Below, one piece after another: positions 1 to 10,078 of a stretch of 27,146 nucleotides of DNA. The translations under genes and the position numbers were made by a program. Each line of letters opens with the position of its first letter. Position 1 is the stretch's first letter. The stretch comes from Chara braunii. Lineage: Eukaryota > Streptophyta > Charophyceae > Charales > Characeae. Where the stretch lies: the NCBI GenBank assembly GCA_003427395.1, contig BFEA01000249.1, positions 1,365,426-1,392,571 of the forward strand. Direction: 5' to 3'. Below the pieces are notes generated by a model that saw nothing but the letters and a program-made list of their open reading frames with translations, was not told the DNA's origin and did not search any database.

Positions 1-794
1 CGATTTTTTCTGTTTTTCTTCTTTTCTCTTTCTTTTTGATTTAAATTTTCTCCGTTCCTCCAAAAATTCGAATTATCTTCTTCCCTACTTCTTTTATCAT
101 CTTTCTGATTTATTTTGTTTTCCTTTATTTATTTTAAAAATTCAAATTTTTTTGCGGCACCTTGAATCTGATTAGGACTTGGCCATTCTTGCTTTCGGCA
201 CACATTTTGACCCCGTGGGGGGGTAACGAAGTGCTGCCGAAATTTGTGAAAAATCCAAAACTTGGTTATTTTCTCTTGCACTTTCCTTCCTCTTGGCACA
301 TTTTTGACCCCATGCGGGGTGGGAAAATGCTGCCGAAAATTCCAAAAAAATAAATATTATTTATCTCCTCAATCTTTACATTTTATTTTTTTATTTATTT
401 TTATTTATTCTTTTATTTTATTTTTATCTCGAAATTTTATTGTTTATTATATTTTCTCTCCCCCTCCCCTCCATATTATTTTTTTTTCTTGTTTAGGTCG
501 CCGTTACCCTCCCCTAACCAGCTAAACTCCGGTTAGGGTTTTCTTAGGTTTTTTCTAGGGTTTAGGGTTCTTCTAACCCCCCTACTCTCCTGCCTCCTCC
601 CGTCGGGCACCCTGGACCCGAACGACTCCTCCCCCCTCGAGCGGTTTGGCGCGCTCTTCTCACGTGCGACCCGCCAAATCCGGGGTGAGCCGACTCACAC
701 ATACTCACTCCGCTCCCACGGTCCCCTTCCTCTTACTGGCGGNCCCCTCTCCCCACACACCCCCGTGAGCTCTACCTCCCTTTCCCTTCCGACC
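1..794. other. T-rich DNA and leader upstream of gag
   Basis: No gene is visible. Bases 1-480 are strongly T-rich and low in complexity. From about 490 the composition turns C-rich, as in the gag gene that follows. A short telomere-like string, AGGGTTTAGGG, lies near 557-568 but is not an array. The stretch up to the ATG at 795 probably holds the element's leader. I could not find a 5' LTR edge or a primer-binding site, nor a matching LTR downstream. One ambiguous base lies at 743. Confidence 0.5.
197..352. repeat. Two diverged copies of a ~98-bp tandem repeat
   Basis: Two copies start at 197 and 295 with GGCACA, followed by TTTTGACCCC, a G-run, TGCTGCCGAAA and an A-rich end. The spacing of shared blocks is 98 bases. 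They differ by several substitutions and small indels, so the duplication is old. No function is evident. Confidence 0.6.
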
Positions 795-2888
795 ATGGAA
801 GGGAGTTCCTTTGAGGAGATCACCGCGGCGCCATCCACCTCCCAGGTGAGCGTTCAGCCAGCGGGTCAGGGTCAGGCCCATGCGGACACGATGGACCTTC
901 ATGCCACCCTCGTAGCGGTTCAGGCGCAACTTAGTATGCTTGGACCGTTGCAAGCGAAAATCAATGCGCTTGCCCTTGACGTCAACCGCCTCAAGGGCTC
1001 TCCTCATCACTCTCCCCACCGCTCCCATGCCCCATCCCCTACCGGCTCCGAGTCCGGCTCCCCACGACTCCAGAGTCGGAGACATTGTGGTTCCCCCTCC
1101 TCTGCGGGCCAGACCCAACACTCCCCCGCAGCAGTGGCGAGTGCTGCTGCCGCTCAGACCACCCCGTCTGTTGCGGCAGTTCTCCCGGCCACGGCCGCCT
1201 CTACCGTCTCTACTACTGCCGTAGGTGCTGCGGTCCAGGTACCGCCTTATGGCCCAGCAGTTTCATCGACCCACACTGGTGTTGCTTCCCAGCTTCCCGC
1301 ACCGGTCGCGACAATATGGTTCCGCCCTCTTCTTCCTGCCTTCGTCCCCCCGCCCCCACAGCAGGGTACCGCCCAGGCTGGGATTCCTCCTCCCACTGGG
1401 AGACCCGCTCCGCCCCCTCCACCTCCGACCCCGCGCACCCAGCGAGTGGCCACTTTACAGGCCACCATTGCGCAAGCTCAAGCAAAGATTCTCGCTCTGA
1501 GACAACCTCACCCATCACAGGCTGCCCACCCTTCTTCCTCTACCACCCCTTCGGTCCCCATGATGCAGGTTCGTTTCCCTCGACCTGCTCCTCAGCCTCT
1601 TCCCTCCTACCTGGCTATTCCGGGACAGCTGCCCGCGACCGTTGCCTCCTCGTCTGCTGGTCCATCCGCCAGCGGCCACGGACCACAACCTTCCCCCACC
1701 TCTGCCCCTGCAGCGGCCTCGACTTACGCTGCCGCAGTGCACTCGCCTCGATCTCTCTCCCCCCGCCATCAGCACAGTGGACATCCTCCTGTGCGCACCA
1801 CGGACATCCCCGAGTATGATGGGACATCCCGTGTCTCTCGCTGGTTGCAGATAGCAACGCGCACGCTCTCTATGACGACCACCCGTCAGGAGTTGTGGTG
1901 CGATGTGCTCGCAACCAAATTGCGAGGTAGCCCTTCCATTGCGTGGGAGGATCATTATACCCAGCGCCTCCACATGGGTGAGGTCCCCACTCTGGCCGAC
2001 TTCGCAGCCTTCCTTCAGGACCGTTTCGGCGCTCATCATGACGCCACCGACGCCTTAGACCGCGTCACCCAGACCAGATGGTCCGGGTCCTCTATACCGG
2101 CCGACCTGGAGCGTCACATCCGGGTGTTTCAGGACGCTCGCCTTGTTTGTGATGAGACGTTCCTACTGGAGGACACACTCACCGACCGGTTCCTTGTCAG
2201 CCTGCCGACTGACTACCGCCTAGAGCTATGGAGGCGATCATTCTCTTCCGCGGAGCAGGCATACGAGGCTGCGCGTCAGTACCAGAGGATGTGCAGTCGC
2301 TTCTCCGTCGCCCCATCCTCTTCGCGGCCAGCCGCCACCTCCTAGTCTCGGGGTACCACCCGAGGCTGCTCCTCGTTTGCTGGTCGTTTTCGTCGCCCAG
2401 CTCGACCTGGAGCGCCATTCGCTCGACACTACAGTTCTCTCGAGTATGGAGAGGACGCCTCAGCCGAGCTCGATCCTACCATTGGGGACGCCCCCGAGGA
2501 CATCGAGCTTCGGGACGTCATCCAGTACCACTTGGATGATGACACTGTCCCAATCGCCGAGCGCCTGCAGATGGCCATGTCTGCCATGGGTCGTGCACGC
2601 AGTCGGGTTGCACAGGCTGGCGCCCGCACACCCACGGTTCCTCATATAGACCTCCCACATTGTTTTGTCCCTCCTCGCGGAGCTCTATCCCCCGAGGAGC
2701 GTGCCGCCTTCGAGGCCCGACGCGGCTGCCTTCGTTGCCGCCAGGATGGACACACCTCCTCACGGTGTCCATACCACACCGCCCTCGATCGGTACTACGC
2801 TGACATTTCTCATCGGCGCCGATCTCAGTCCCCCCCCGGCCCCCCCAGCCAGCCCCACCCAGCTAGCCATGGTGCAGTGCACCCCTGA
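795..2888 (+). pseudogene. Gag of the chromovirus, one in-frame TAG
   Basis: Gag forms the particle shell and packages element RNA. From ATG 795 the first third is rich in Ala, Pro, Ser and Gln (low complexity), with a short helical stretch rich in Gln and Leu near residues 30-65. A retrotransposon-gag domain follows at about 1800-2310, recognisable by the IPEYDG start, the central W-E/D-W helices and the DTLTDRFLVSLP segment. After TAG 2343 the same frame continues without break to a CCHC zinc knuckle at 2727-2768 (C-x2-C-x4-H-x4-C), which binds nucleic acid, and to TGA 2886-2888. The TAG probably replaces CAG (Gln), but that is inference. The upstream GTG at 765 is less likely than ATG 795 as start because of context. 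Confidence 0.85.
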
Positions 2889-3532
2889 GGCCTCGCTCGT
2901 AGCCGGCTTCCCGACCACCGAGTCGCGGTTTGCCCCTTTGACTACCCCACCAGAGGATCCTCAGGATACGACAGACGCAGTTCTCTCTGCCCCGTCGTCT
3001 GTCGAGGTATCATCTGCCTCCCAGCAGACCGCATCTAGCGCTTCTCCCCCGAGACTTTTGACGCGTCGCGCCATTCGCACAGCCCGTTGTAGCGCTCAGC
3101 TGGCGACTCACGATGACGTTGTGTCATCTCTCCTGGATTTGAGCATTCTTTAGGCTCGTCAGGAGCGACTCACGAGACACGTAAACGTCCTTCGTCGTCT
3201 TTTCGCTCTTCTCTCTGACCCTGATCGTACCTTCCCCATTATCCCTATTCGCCTAGGGACATCTACGAGAGTGTATCGCGCTTTATGGGACTCTGGCTCG
3301 CAGGGAGATTTCGTTCACCCTCGAGTGGTTGAGGAAGCTCGCCTAGCTACCTCTGGGTCTCGCTCTCCTATCCCCGTTACCCTCGGAGATAACAAGACAC
3401 AGCGCTTCTTCGATCAGACGGTCCCCGACCTCCACTTCTCCCTCACCCTCCAGCCACCGGATAGTACCCAGGCGCCTCGGCGCTACCATTCCTCCGCATA
3501 CTCCGATGTGCTGGAGACTGGGTACGACTTTA
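2650..3532 (+). pseudogene. Chromovirus linker and aspartic protease, +1 frame
   Basis: This frame is open from 2650 and overlaps the gag end by 239 bases. It carries a Ser/Thr/Pro-rich linker, TAG at 3151-3153, and then a retropepsin, which cleaves the polyprotein. The catalytic triplet Asp-Ser-Gly is at 3289-3297 in the context WDSGSQGDF, and the second protease strand ends with YDFIL at about 3533. Right there the frame breaks: the expected LG-x-S-W continuation is found in the adjacent frame, which fits loss of one base at about 3533. The protease active site itself is intact. TAG 3151 lies before the protease and would block a polyprotein unless read through. Confidence 0.8.
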
Positions 3533-3533
3533 T

Positions 3534-5630
3534 CTTGGCACTTCCTGGTCTCGCCGGTTCTGTGGCACAGAGGCCGAATGGGCGACCGAGACACTCGTTC
3601 TCAAAACGAAGTGTGGTCAGACCCATCGCGTCCCGTTCATTGGAACCACGGGCGACACCCCGCCCGACCTACTTCCCCANGACCCTCGTCCCTCAGGGTC
3701 CCACCCCAACATCGCGTTCACTTNCCCTCGTCAGTTTGCTCACTTCATACGACAGGAGGACGTCACGTTCTACTCAGTGAACGTCATGGATCTTCTTCGC
3801 TACGATCCACTCTGTCCCGAGGTTGAGCTCATCTCTCTGGAGCCCGATCCCCCTGACCCTCCTTCCATCTTCGCGGCTCCCATCTCTACATCCACTCGTC
3901 AGCCTGCGGATACCCCCTCCACGTCTCAGGCCCCTGCGCCGTCGACTGTCGAGTCCACACATACGTCTCGCGCTGACGCAGACGCTGAGGAACTCACACG
4001 GTTCACGGCAGACTTAGAGTCGGCCGTTCGGGACCTGATTCGAGAGTACCGCGACGTCTTTCCCCCGTATTTCTCATACAGCGGGATTCCCCTGATGCGC
4101 GGTGTTGAGCATTCTATCCAACTCGTGCCTGACTATCGTGTTCACCATCAGGCACCGTACCGACTCTCGATCCCAAAGGCGACGAAACTCAAGCGTCAGC
4201 TTGAGGAGCTCCTTCGATTGGGTTTCATTAAACCCAGTAACTCCCCTTGGGGTGCACCTGTCCTTTTTGCTCGCAAAGCGGACGGAACTCTCCGCCTCTG
4301 CATCGACTACCGCGGCCTTAACCGTTACACGGTTAAGAACAGTTATCCCATGCCCCGCGCGNATGAGNTGTTTGACCGTCTGGCAGGCAACCGCTTCNTC
4401 ACGAAGATCGATCTTCGTAGCGGTTACCACNAGATCCGCGTTGCCACAGAGGATCAGCCGAAGACNGCCTTCCGATCGCGCTTCGGCCACTACGAGTTCA
4501 NGGTGATGCCATTCGGCCTCACCAATGCCCCCGCCACCTTCCAGACGGCGATGAACGACATCTNCAGGGACATCCTTGAAGAATACGTTCTCGTATACCT
4601 GGACGACATCTTGGTCTACAGTCGTACCTTAGAAGACCATATCAGACACCTCCACGATGTCCTACAGCGCTTACGCAAGCATGGCTTCTATGCCAAGCTC
4701 AGTAAGTGTCGCTTTGCCCAGCGCAAAGTGGACTTCCTAGGACACCATGTGTCTGACCAGGGTCTCCACATGGACGACGCGAAGATCACTGCTATTGCAG
4801 AGTGGCCCGTCCCCACATCTGCCAAGCAGCTTCACATTTTCCTAAGCCTCACCTCCTACTATAGTAATTTTATCCAGGGATACGCTAGGTATCCCTACGT
4901 CCTTACCTCTACCCTTCTCCGAAAGAACCCGTCGTGGTTTTGGACACCCCTGTGCGAGGACGCCTTTCGCGCCCTCAAGAAGGCGGTGACCTGTGCGCCG
5001 GTTCTTCGCCTTCCCGATTTTGATCATCCCTTTATCGTCACCACCGATGCGTCAGATTTTGCAGTAGGAGCTGTCCTTTCTCAGGTGTTTCCCTCTCCTC
5101 CAGATTCACCTTACCCCCATGTTCCTCCTTTCCCCCCCCCTCCTGCTGACACTGCTTCTCGACTGACGCCTACCCTCCCACCACTTCCCTCCACTGACAG
5201 TCCTCCTGTTACTTACTCCCCGACCATCACGGAGGATGGGACTGTCGAGGCTCGGGCTGGGGATTGCCCGATCGCGTTCTACTCCCGTCAGCTACTGCCT
5301 GCCGAGATAAACTACAATGTCGATGAACATGAGGTTCTCGCAGTAGTTTATGCTACCCGACATTGGCGTCATTATCTGCACGGGGCGCCCTTCACGGTGC
5401 CCACGGACAACTCAGTTGTCCAGGCTTTCCTCACGAAGCCTAAGCTTTCCCCTCGACAGGCACGCTGGTGGCGTGACTTATCCGAGTTCAGTTTCACCAC
5501 TCAGCCCATCAAGGGTGAAACGAACCGCGTCGCTGATGCCTTGTCCCACCGTCCTGATCACAATCCGGAACCCATCCATCTTGCTGCCATCTCCATCACC
5601 ACTGTTGATCAGTCGGTGATCGACGTGTAG
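3534..5630 (+). pseudogene. Chromovirus reverse transcriptase and RNase H
   Basis: This part copies element RNA into DNA and removes the RNA strand. The frame is open from the protease tail to TAG 5628-5630. RT spans about 4130-4750, with the motifs [20 protein letters not shown] and VMPFGLTNAP, and the catalytic YLDD at 4596-4607. RNase H follows: DASDFAVGAVLSQ with its first Asp at 5046, YNVDEHEVLAVVYA, the TDN triplet and the end motif NRVADALSH, so the acidic residues expected for catalysis are present. A Pro/Ser/Thr-rich insert of about 58 residues (about 5086-5260) separates the first two RNase H strands. Seven ambiguous bases lie in 4362-4564. After the TAG the same frame continues directly into integrase. 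Confidence 0.92.
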
Positions 5631-7289
5631 CGTACTCAGTACCGCCACTTCCCCGATTATCGCGTCATCCACGCGACACTGCGGAGTGGCAAGACCGTTC
5701 CCTCCTACCCCCTCGGGGAGAACGGCCTCGTGTACTGGCATGGCGGATCTGGTCAGCTAGAACCACGTATCTGCGTTCCCTCCACCGGACAGCTCCGCGT
5801 CCAGGCTGTAGCAGAGTTCCATGACCAGGCAGCTGCCGGTCATATGGGTTTCCACAAGACGTTGGCTCGTGTTTTCCGCCTATACGTCTGGCCGAAGTCC
5901 AAGGACTTTGTAAAAGCCTACATCCTGGAGTGTCCTACCTGCCAGGAGGTGAACAGTGTGAACCACCTTCCGTATGGGTTACTTCAGCCCCTACCCATAC
6001 CTGAAGGTCGTTGGCAGTCCATCTCGATGGATTTCATTGGTCCCCTTCGCCCACCCACTGAGCGCAGTCATAATGCTATCTTGGTCGTCGTCGATCGCTT
6101 CACAAAGCGTGCACGTTTTGTCCCGTGCCGCTATCGCATTAGCGCTCGTGAGGTCGCCGACATCGTCTTCGACCGAGTCGTGAGAGATCACGGCTTACCT
6201 CAGAGCATCATCTCCGACCGTGACCCGCGCTTTACCAGCACATTCTGGCGACGCCTACACGAGGTGTACGGATCCCAGCTCCGCTTCTCATCGTCTTACC
6301 ACCCTCAGACGGATGGTCAGACTGAGGTCACCAATAAAACTCTCGGTAATATCCTCCGAAAGTTTGTTAGGGATGACCAGCAGTGGGACTTACACTTAGC
6401 CCACGCGGAGATTGCGTACAATCACGCTGTTTCGCCAGCCACGGGGATGTCGCCATTTTATTGCGACCTCGGCTACCACCCTCGCGTACCCGCGGATTTC
6501 CTACGACCATCGCGGTTGCGCCCAGACACTCGTTGCCCTGCGCTTGACGACTGGATCGCCCACATGGCGGCGATTATGAAGCGCGCACACGAGAGTTTAG
6601 CCGACTCCCAGACTCGCATGGCCGCACGAGCGAACCGATCACGAATGGATCATCCATTCAAAGTCGGTGACGATGTGCTCGTCGACGCACGCCACTTACA
6701 GCTCGAAGCAGATACGCTTCGCAAGTTCAGGCGTCGTTTCTTCGGCCCATGCCGCATCCTTCAGGCCGTCGGTTCTGATACTGCCGCTAGTCCGGTCAGT
6801 TTCCGTGTGAAGCTACCTGATTACCTTCGACAGGCTCGCGTACACGATGTTTACCACGTCTCCTTGCTGCGTCCTTATCGCAGACCGTCCGAGCGCTTCG
6901 NCGGACGCCCTTATGAGNGCCCTCCACCTATCATGGTGGACGGTCACGAGGAGTTCGTTGTTTCCGACATCGTATCACGCCGAGTTACCGACGATACCCC
7001 TCCACGCATCGAGTACCTTGTGTGTTGGAAGGGCTACTCTGATGAGGAGGCTACTTGGGAGCCCCTCGAGCACTTGCAGCACGCCAGGATGTTGGTGTGT
7101 GCATACGATCGTGCTCGTCGTACTGAGATGTCTGCCCCTGCTCAGCCGACTGACCCTCTTCCTCCTCCTCCGGCTGAGGAGATTGCTGAGGACGAGCCCG
7201 CTCCCTCTGAGGCCGTTCCTTAGCCGCAGACGGTCGCCTCCGAGCGTCCATAGCGCACTCATCGTCGCCCTTCGCGTTACGATGACTGA
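5631..7289 (+). pseudogene. Chromovirus integrase with chromodomain
   Basis: Integrase inserts the cDNA into the host genome. The zinc-binding HHCC module is at about 5815-5950 (FHDQAAAGHMG with two His, then CPTCQ). The catalytic DDE triad is Asp 6030, Asp 6216 and Glu 6324; the last two are 35 residues apart, the family's D,D35E spacing. A GPY/F-type module follows (RRFFGPCRIL, about 6730-6765). A chromodomain, at about 6937-7110 with YLVCWKGYSDEEATWEP, binds modified histone tails and steers integration in chromoviruses. The frame meets TAG 7221 and TAG 7251 and then ends at TGA 7287-7289, after a basic tail of the sort that closes such polyproteins. Whether TAG 7221 is the natural stop cannot be settled here. 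Ambiguous bases lie at 6901 and 6918. Confidence 0.9.
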
Positions 7290-8600
7290 CACTCTTATCC
7301 TCTATCTTTCCCCTACCGACTCACACCACCAAGTACTCCATCATCAACTTCTTCAAGATGTCAGCGTTTTGCGGCTCTGCTTCGACATCGACTCGACTGC
7401 TACTTCATCGACGTCATCGACCACTTCGACGACTTCAGCCACCTCATTGGCTTCAACTACTTTGGACGTGACTACTTCACGCCACTACCCTACCCTGTAC
7501 ATTCCCTTGCATCTGTCGCATGATGGTTCTCACTTAGCTGGGTCTCTTTGAGTTAGGCTCTCCCTTGGTATCACATAGGCATTGGGACCGTAGCGTTATC
7601 TTGGCTTCCCTGCTCCCAGATCTAGCTCCTTCCTCCCCCAGTCGGTGAGTTGTGTGCATGTTTCCCTCACCCACTGCCCTCATCACCCCAGTGTCGGCCC
7701 TTGCATGCCTTCAGTTAGGCATATCTCCACCCTATTCCAGGCTCCCCCTTTTTTCATGGTCGACCCTGCATGGTGTCATCCTTTTGTCGAGCATTACCCG
7801 CCCTGATGGTCTATCTGTTAGGGTCTTTGGTTTTGTTTCGCTACCACTTTCCCACCTTGAGCCTGATGACCTATCCCACCTTCAAGTGTGACTGCCCTTA
7901 GGAGTTTCAATTCTTAGGCTGCATCCACCCCCTCTGAGACCATCCCACCCTTAGTGGTTCAGCGACAGGACATTATCTTGTGCCATATTGCTCTTTTTCC
8001 TTTCAGCACTGAGGTAATTGCCTCCAGGACTTTAGGATTGTATATTGCTACATTTTACTTTTTGCTATTAGCTAGGATATGGATACCAGACATTTGCTTT
8101 TCTTTTGACATTATGTAGCTTAGGATGCATCGCATGGACTCCGCATGGAGCTTGCTCCGCATCCTAGATTTCTCAGCTTTCTTTATTGCAGAGTTCCGCT
8201 GCTTTTGCGGATAGCGTGTTTATGGCTCTTGCGATCCATTACAGGTCTGAGGATCGTGCAGCGGGCCTTCATCTGCCCTGGCCTACAGCCAGGGCCTATT
8301 TGGCTATTTGCTAGTTCGGCCTGTGGGACCAGGCCGTGGCCTGACCCCACAGGCTGTGTGATGTTCCAGTCCTGCCCGGTACCACTGTCGGTACCAGGCC
8401 AGTCCAGTCAGTCAATTCGTTGGGGGTATACCCCAGCTGTAGTCTGTTTTTGATCCATTCTTCATTTGCACAGATTGGAGTACGTGCGTGTTGAGTCTGC
8501 GTTGGAGTTGCGATGTCCCTTCCAGCTCCATCTCCATCTCCCCCATCCTCATCCCTTCGTCTTGATCCTGACGGACCGCCATCCCGGCGGGTCCGTCACA
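7290..8600. other. Non-coding region after the chromovirus
   Basis: No convincing gene. It starts with a Ser/Thr-coding-like CGA/ACT-rich stretch (7370-7490) that is probably untranslated element DNA. From 8120 on there are several short inverted repeats: TCCGCATGGAGC near 8150, GGTACC pairs near 8377-8396, and the strong hairpin listed at 8569. The stretch may contain the element's 3' UTR or a diverged LTR, but no second copy lies upstream and no polypurine tract with TG was identified. Confidence 0.4.
8569..8598. repeat. 12-bp near-perfect inverted repeat, 5-base loop
   Basis: TGACGGACCGCC at 8569-8580 pairs with GGCGGGTCCGTCA at 8586-8598, with one bulged G. The loop is ATCCC. It sits between the non-coding tail of the first element and the start of the second gag remnant. 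It could mark an element end, but this is not proven. Confidence 0.6.
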
Positions 8601-8726
8601 GTGTTAGCATGGTTTGACCCTGAATGCACGACGAAATATGGAGAAGGGCTAGAGGCTGGTAAGGAGGGACAGGGATCCAACATACCCGGCGAGGCAGGGG
8701 GTTCCGAAGGAGGACTCGGAAAAAAA

Positions 8727-9575
8727 ATGTCTTCCCTTACTCGAGCATTAAACAAGAATCAAGGATACCTTGCTCACGCCAAGAAGAAATTGACGTTCAA
8801 CGGGCAAATATCACAAAATTTCTTATAGATTACAAGAATCTGGCAGCATTGTTAAGGTGGAGCGAGGATGAGAAAATGGACCACCTAGGGCAACACGTGT
8901 CGCTGAGTCTGGGGAGGGACATAATGACTATCGTTGTGGCCCGCGGGTCCTAGAAGGAAGCCTGATATGTGATGATGAGGAAGTACTTAGCAGCGGAGAA
9001 AATGACAACAGAAGCCGAGTTGGCCGCAGTGCTAAGGACGAATTTTGCCACGTATAATGATGTCCTTAGGGAGTTCACCCTGGTGGCGCTGGAGTGACGG
9101 ACCGTATAATGAGCAAGTATTTCCTTAGGTAGTTCACCGAGTTCGATAAGAACAAGATCTTATCGACATATTAACAAACCGCAAAATTCGTTAATACAAG
9201 GGATGTCGACTTCAGCACGATGACAGACATTGTCGAAAAGATGGTTGTGACTGAGTCTCTGGCCCTGGTAAAAGAAGGGGAGGTCATAAACTTGACAAGC
9301 ACAACAGGAGATAAGGTGAAGAGGGGGATAGAGAAGCTGCATGAATGCGTCCACGGAGTGGACGACAATATCGAGAGGGTAGAAAATGCACTAATGGTAA
9401 TACAAGCCCAGGTAACCCGACCCCCGTCCCTCCGCAAGAAGTTGTGGTTCCAGCAGGAGTGGCCAATCGGGGGTTTAATAGGAGGGACCCAACCAACGAA
9501 AATTGCAAGTATTGCAAGATGGTCGGCCACTTTGTACGGGCATGCCCGAGACTCAACCATGATATTGTGAGGAAA
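8727..9575 (+). pseudogene. Degenerate Gag with CCHC zinc knuckle
   Basis: A likely start is ATG 8727 (MSSLTRALNKNQG). The frame reaches KKLTFNG, a motif that opens many Ty3/gypsy gag domains, and breaks at about 8804. The next frame carries the helical gag core (TKFLIDYKNLAALLRWSEDE) to about 9085, with a TAG and two TGAs inside. A further shift near 9100 leads to FTEFDKNK and an open stretch to about 9400. Another shift gives the zinc knuckle CKYCKMVGHFVRAC at about 9504-9545, spacing C-x2-C-x4-H-x4-C. Several stops fit loss of CAG, CGA or TGG codons. It cannot make a working Gag. Confidence 0.7.
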
Positions 9576-10078
9576 AGGTGTTCTAGGACGCTAAAAAGGG
9601 GAAATCATCGAGGCCCAAGGAGAGAAGGTGAACTGGAATTCACGAGGAGGGATGCGGCGAGCCGTACTTGCCCTCAACGACCTAGACGTTGCAGCGGTAG
9701 AAGTTAAGTCGGTGACAGAGATCGGTTGGGATCAGGCTCGCGGGGCACATGTTAATTTCATAATAGAAAGGGACGTGCGGGATAAGGTGAATGTGACTAC
9801 GAGGCAGCGAACGACAGAAAATAAGTTCATACAAGAAGCAGTAATGGAAGACAAAGGAGAAAGCTCAGGGGCGTCACTAGAAATTGGGGTTCATGAGCAA
9901 GAGAAGGTGTATGGGAAACTTAGAGAGGAGGACCTTGTAGATAAGGTAGCCACAACCAAGAAAAAGTTCAGATACCAAATCCCTATCTTGACTATACCTG
10001 AGATCGATGACACTCTCAACAAGTTACTAGGAACCATGGTGTCAACCTTCAAAGGTCGGGGATCTAGAGTACTTTGAA
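9576..10078 (+). pseudogene. Gag-protease linker remnant
   Basis: After another frame change near 9575 an open stretch runs from about 9600 to the stop at 10075-10077. It contains RRAVLALNDLDVAAVE and a charged Lys/Glu-rich linker ending in RYQIPILTIPEIDDTLNKLL, typical of the spacer before the protease in this type of element. The next segment (LEYFEKAFADICLSLPDR) lies in another frame just before the protease, so one more indel is needed near 10055. No catalytic domain is present here. Confidence 0.5.

Larger units (their letters stand above)
795..7289 (+). mobile_element. Ty3/gypsy chromovirus, near-complete internal region
   Basis: The order Gag, zinc knuckle, aspartic protease, RT, RNase H, integrase, chromodomain defines a Ty3/gypsy chromovirus. 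The start is ATG 795 in a good eukaryotic context (ACCATGG). Reading proceeds in one frame to about 2830, moves to the +1 frame, then returns at about 3533. It ends at TGA 7287-7289. Five TAG codons (2343, 3151, 5628, 7221, 7251) interrupt it, while no internal TGA or TAA was seen in the main reading path. The first frame change coincides with a C8 and a nearby C6 tract, so a one-base indel in an originally fused gag-pol is the simplest reading; a genuine +1 shift is possible. LTRs were not located. Twelve of the window's fourteen isolated N bases lie in or just before it, as expected for a collapsed multicopy family. Confidence 0.93.

Noticed and set aside
554-572. Telomere repeat near TAGGGTTTAGGG
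   Set aside because: Fewer than two full units; similar to common promoter telo-box strings and to the GTTAGGG strings near 21450-21500, none of which form arrays.
705-2039. Overlapping long frames on both strands over gag (e.g. minus 1515-2039, plus 1085-1819)
   Set aside because: The GC-rich, low-complexity gag region is open in many frames. Only the frame with the gag domain and zinc knuckle has family motifs.
795-7289. Genome-wide reassignment of TAG to glutamine as the explanation
   Set aside because: Not accepted as the main reading: the neighbouring element has TAG, TGA and TAA interruptions, and CAG-to-TAG decay at methylated CHG sites suffices. Kept only as a test in the findings.
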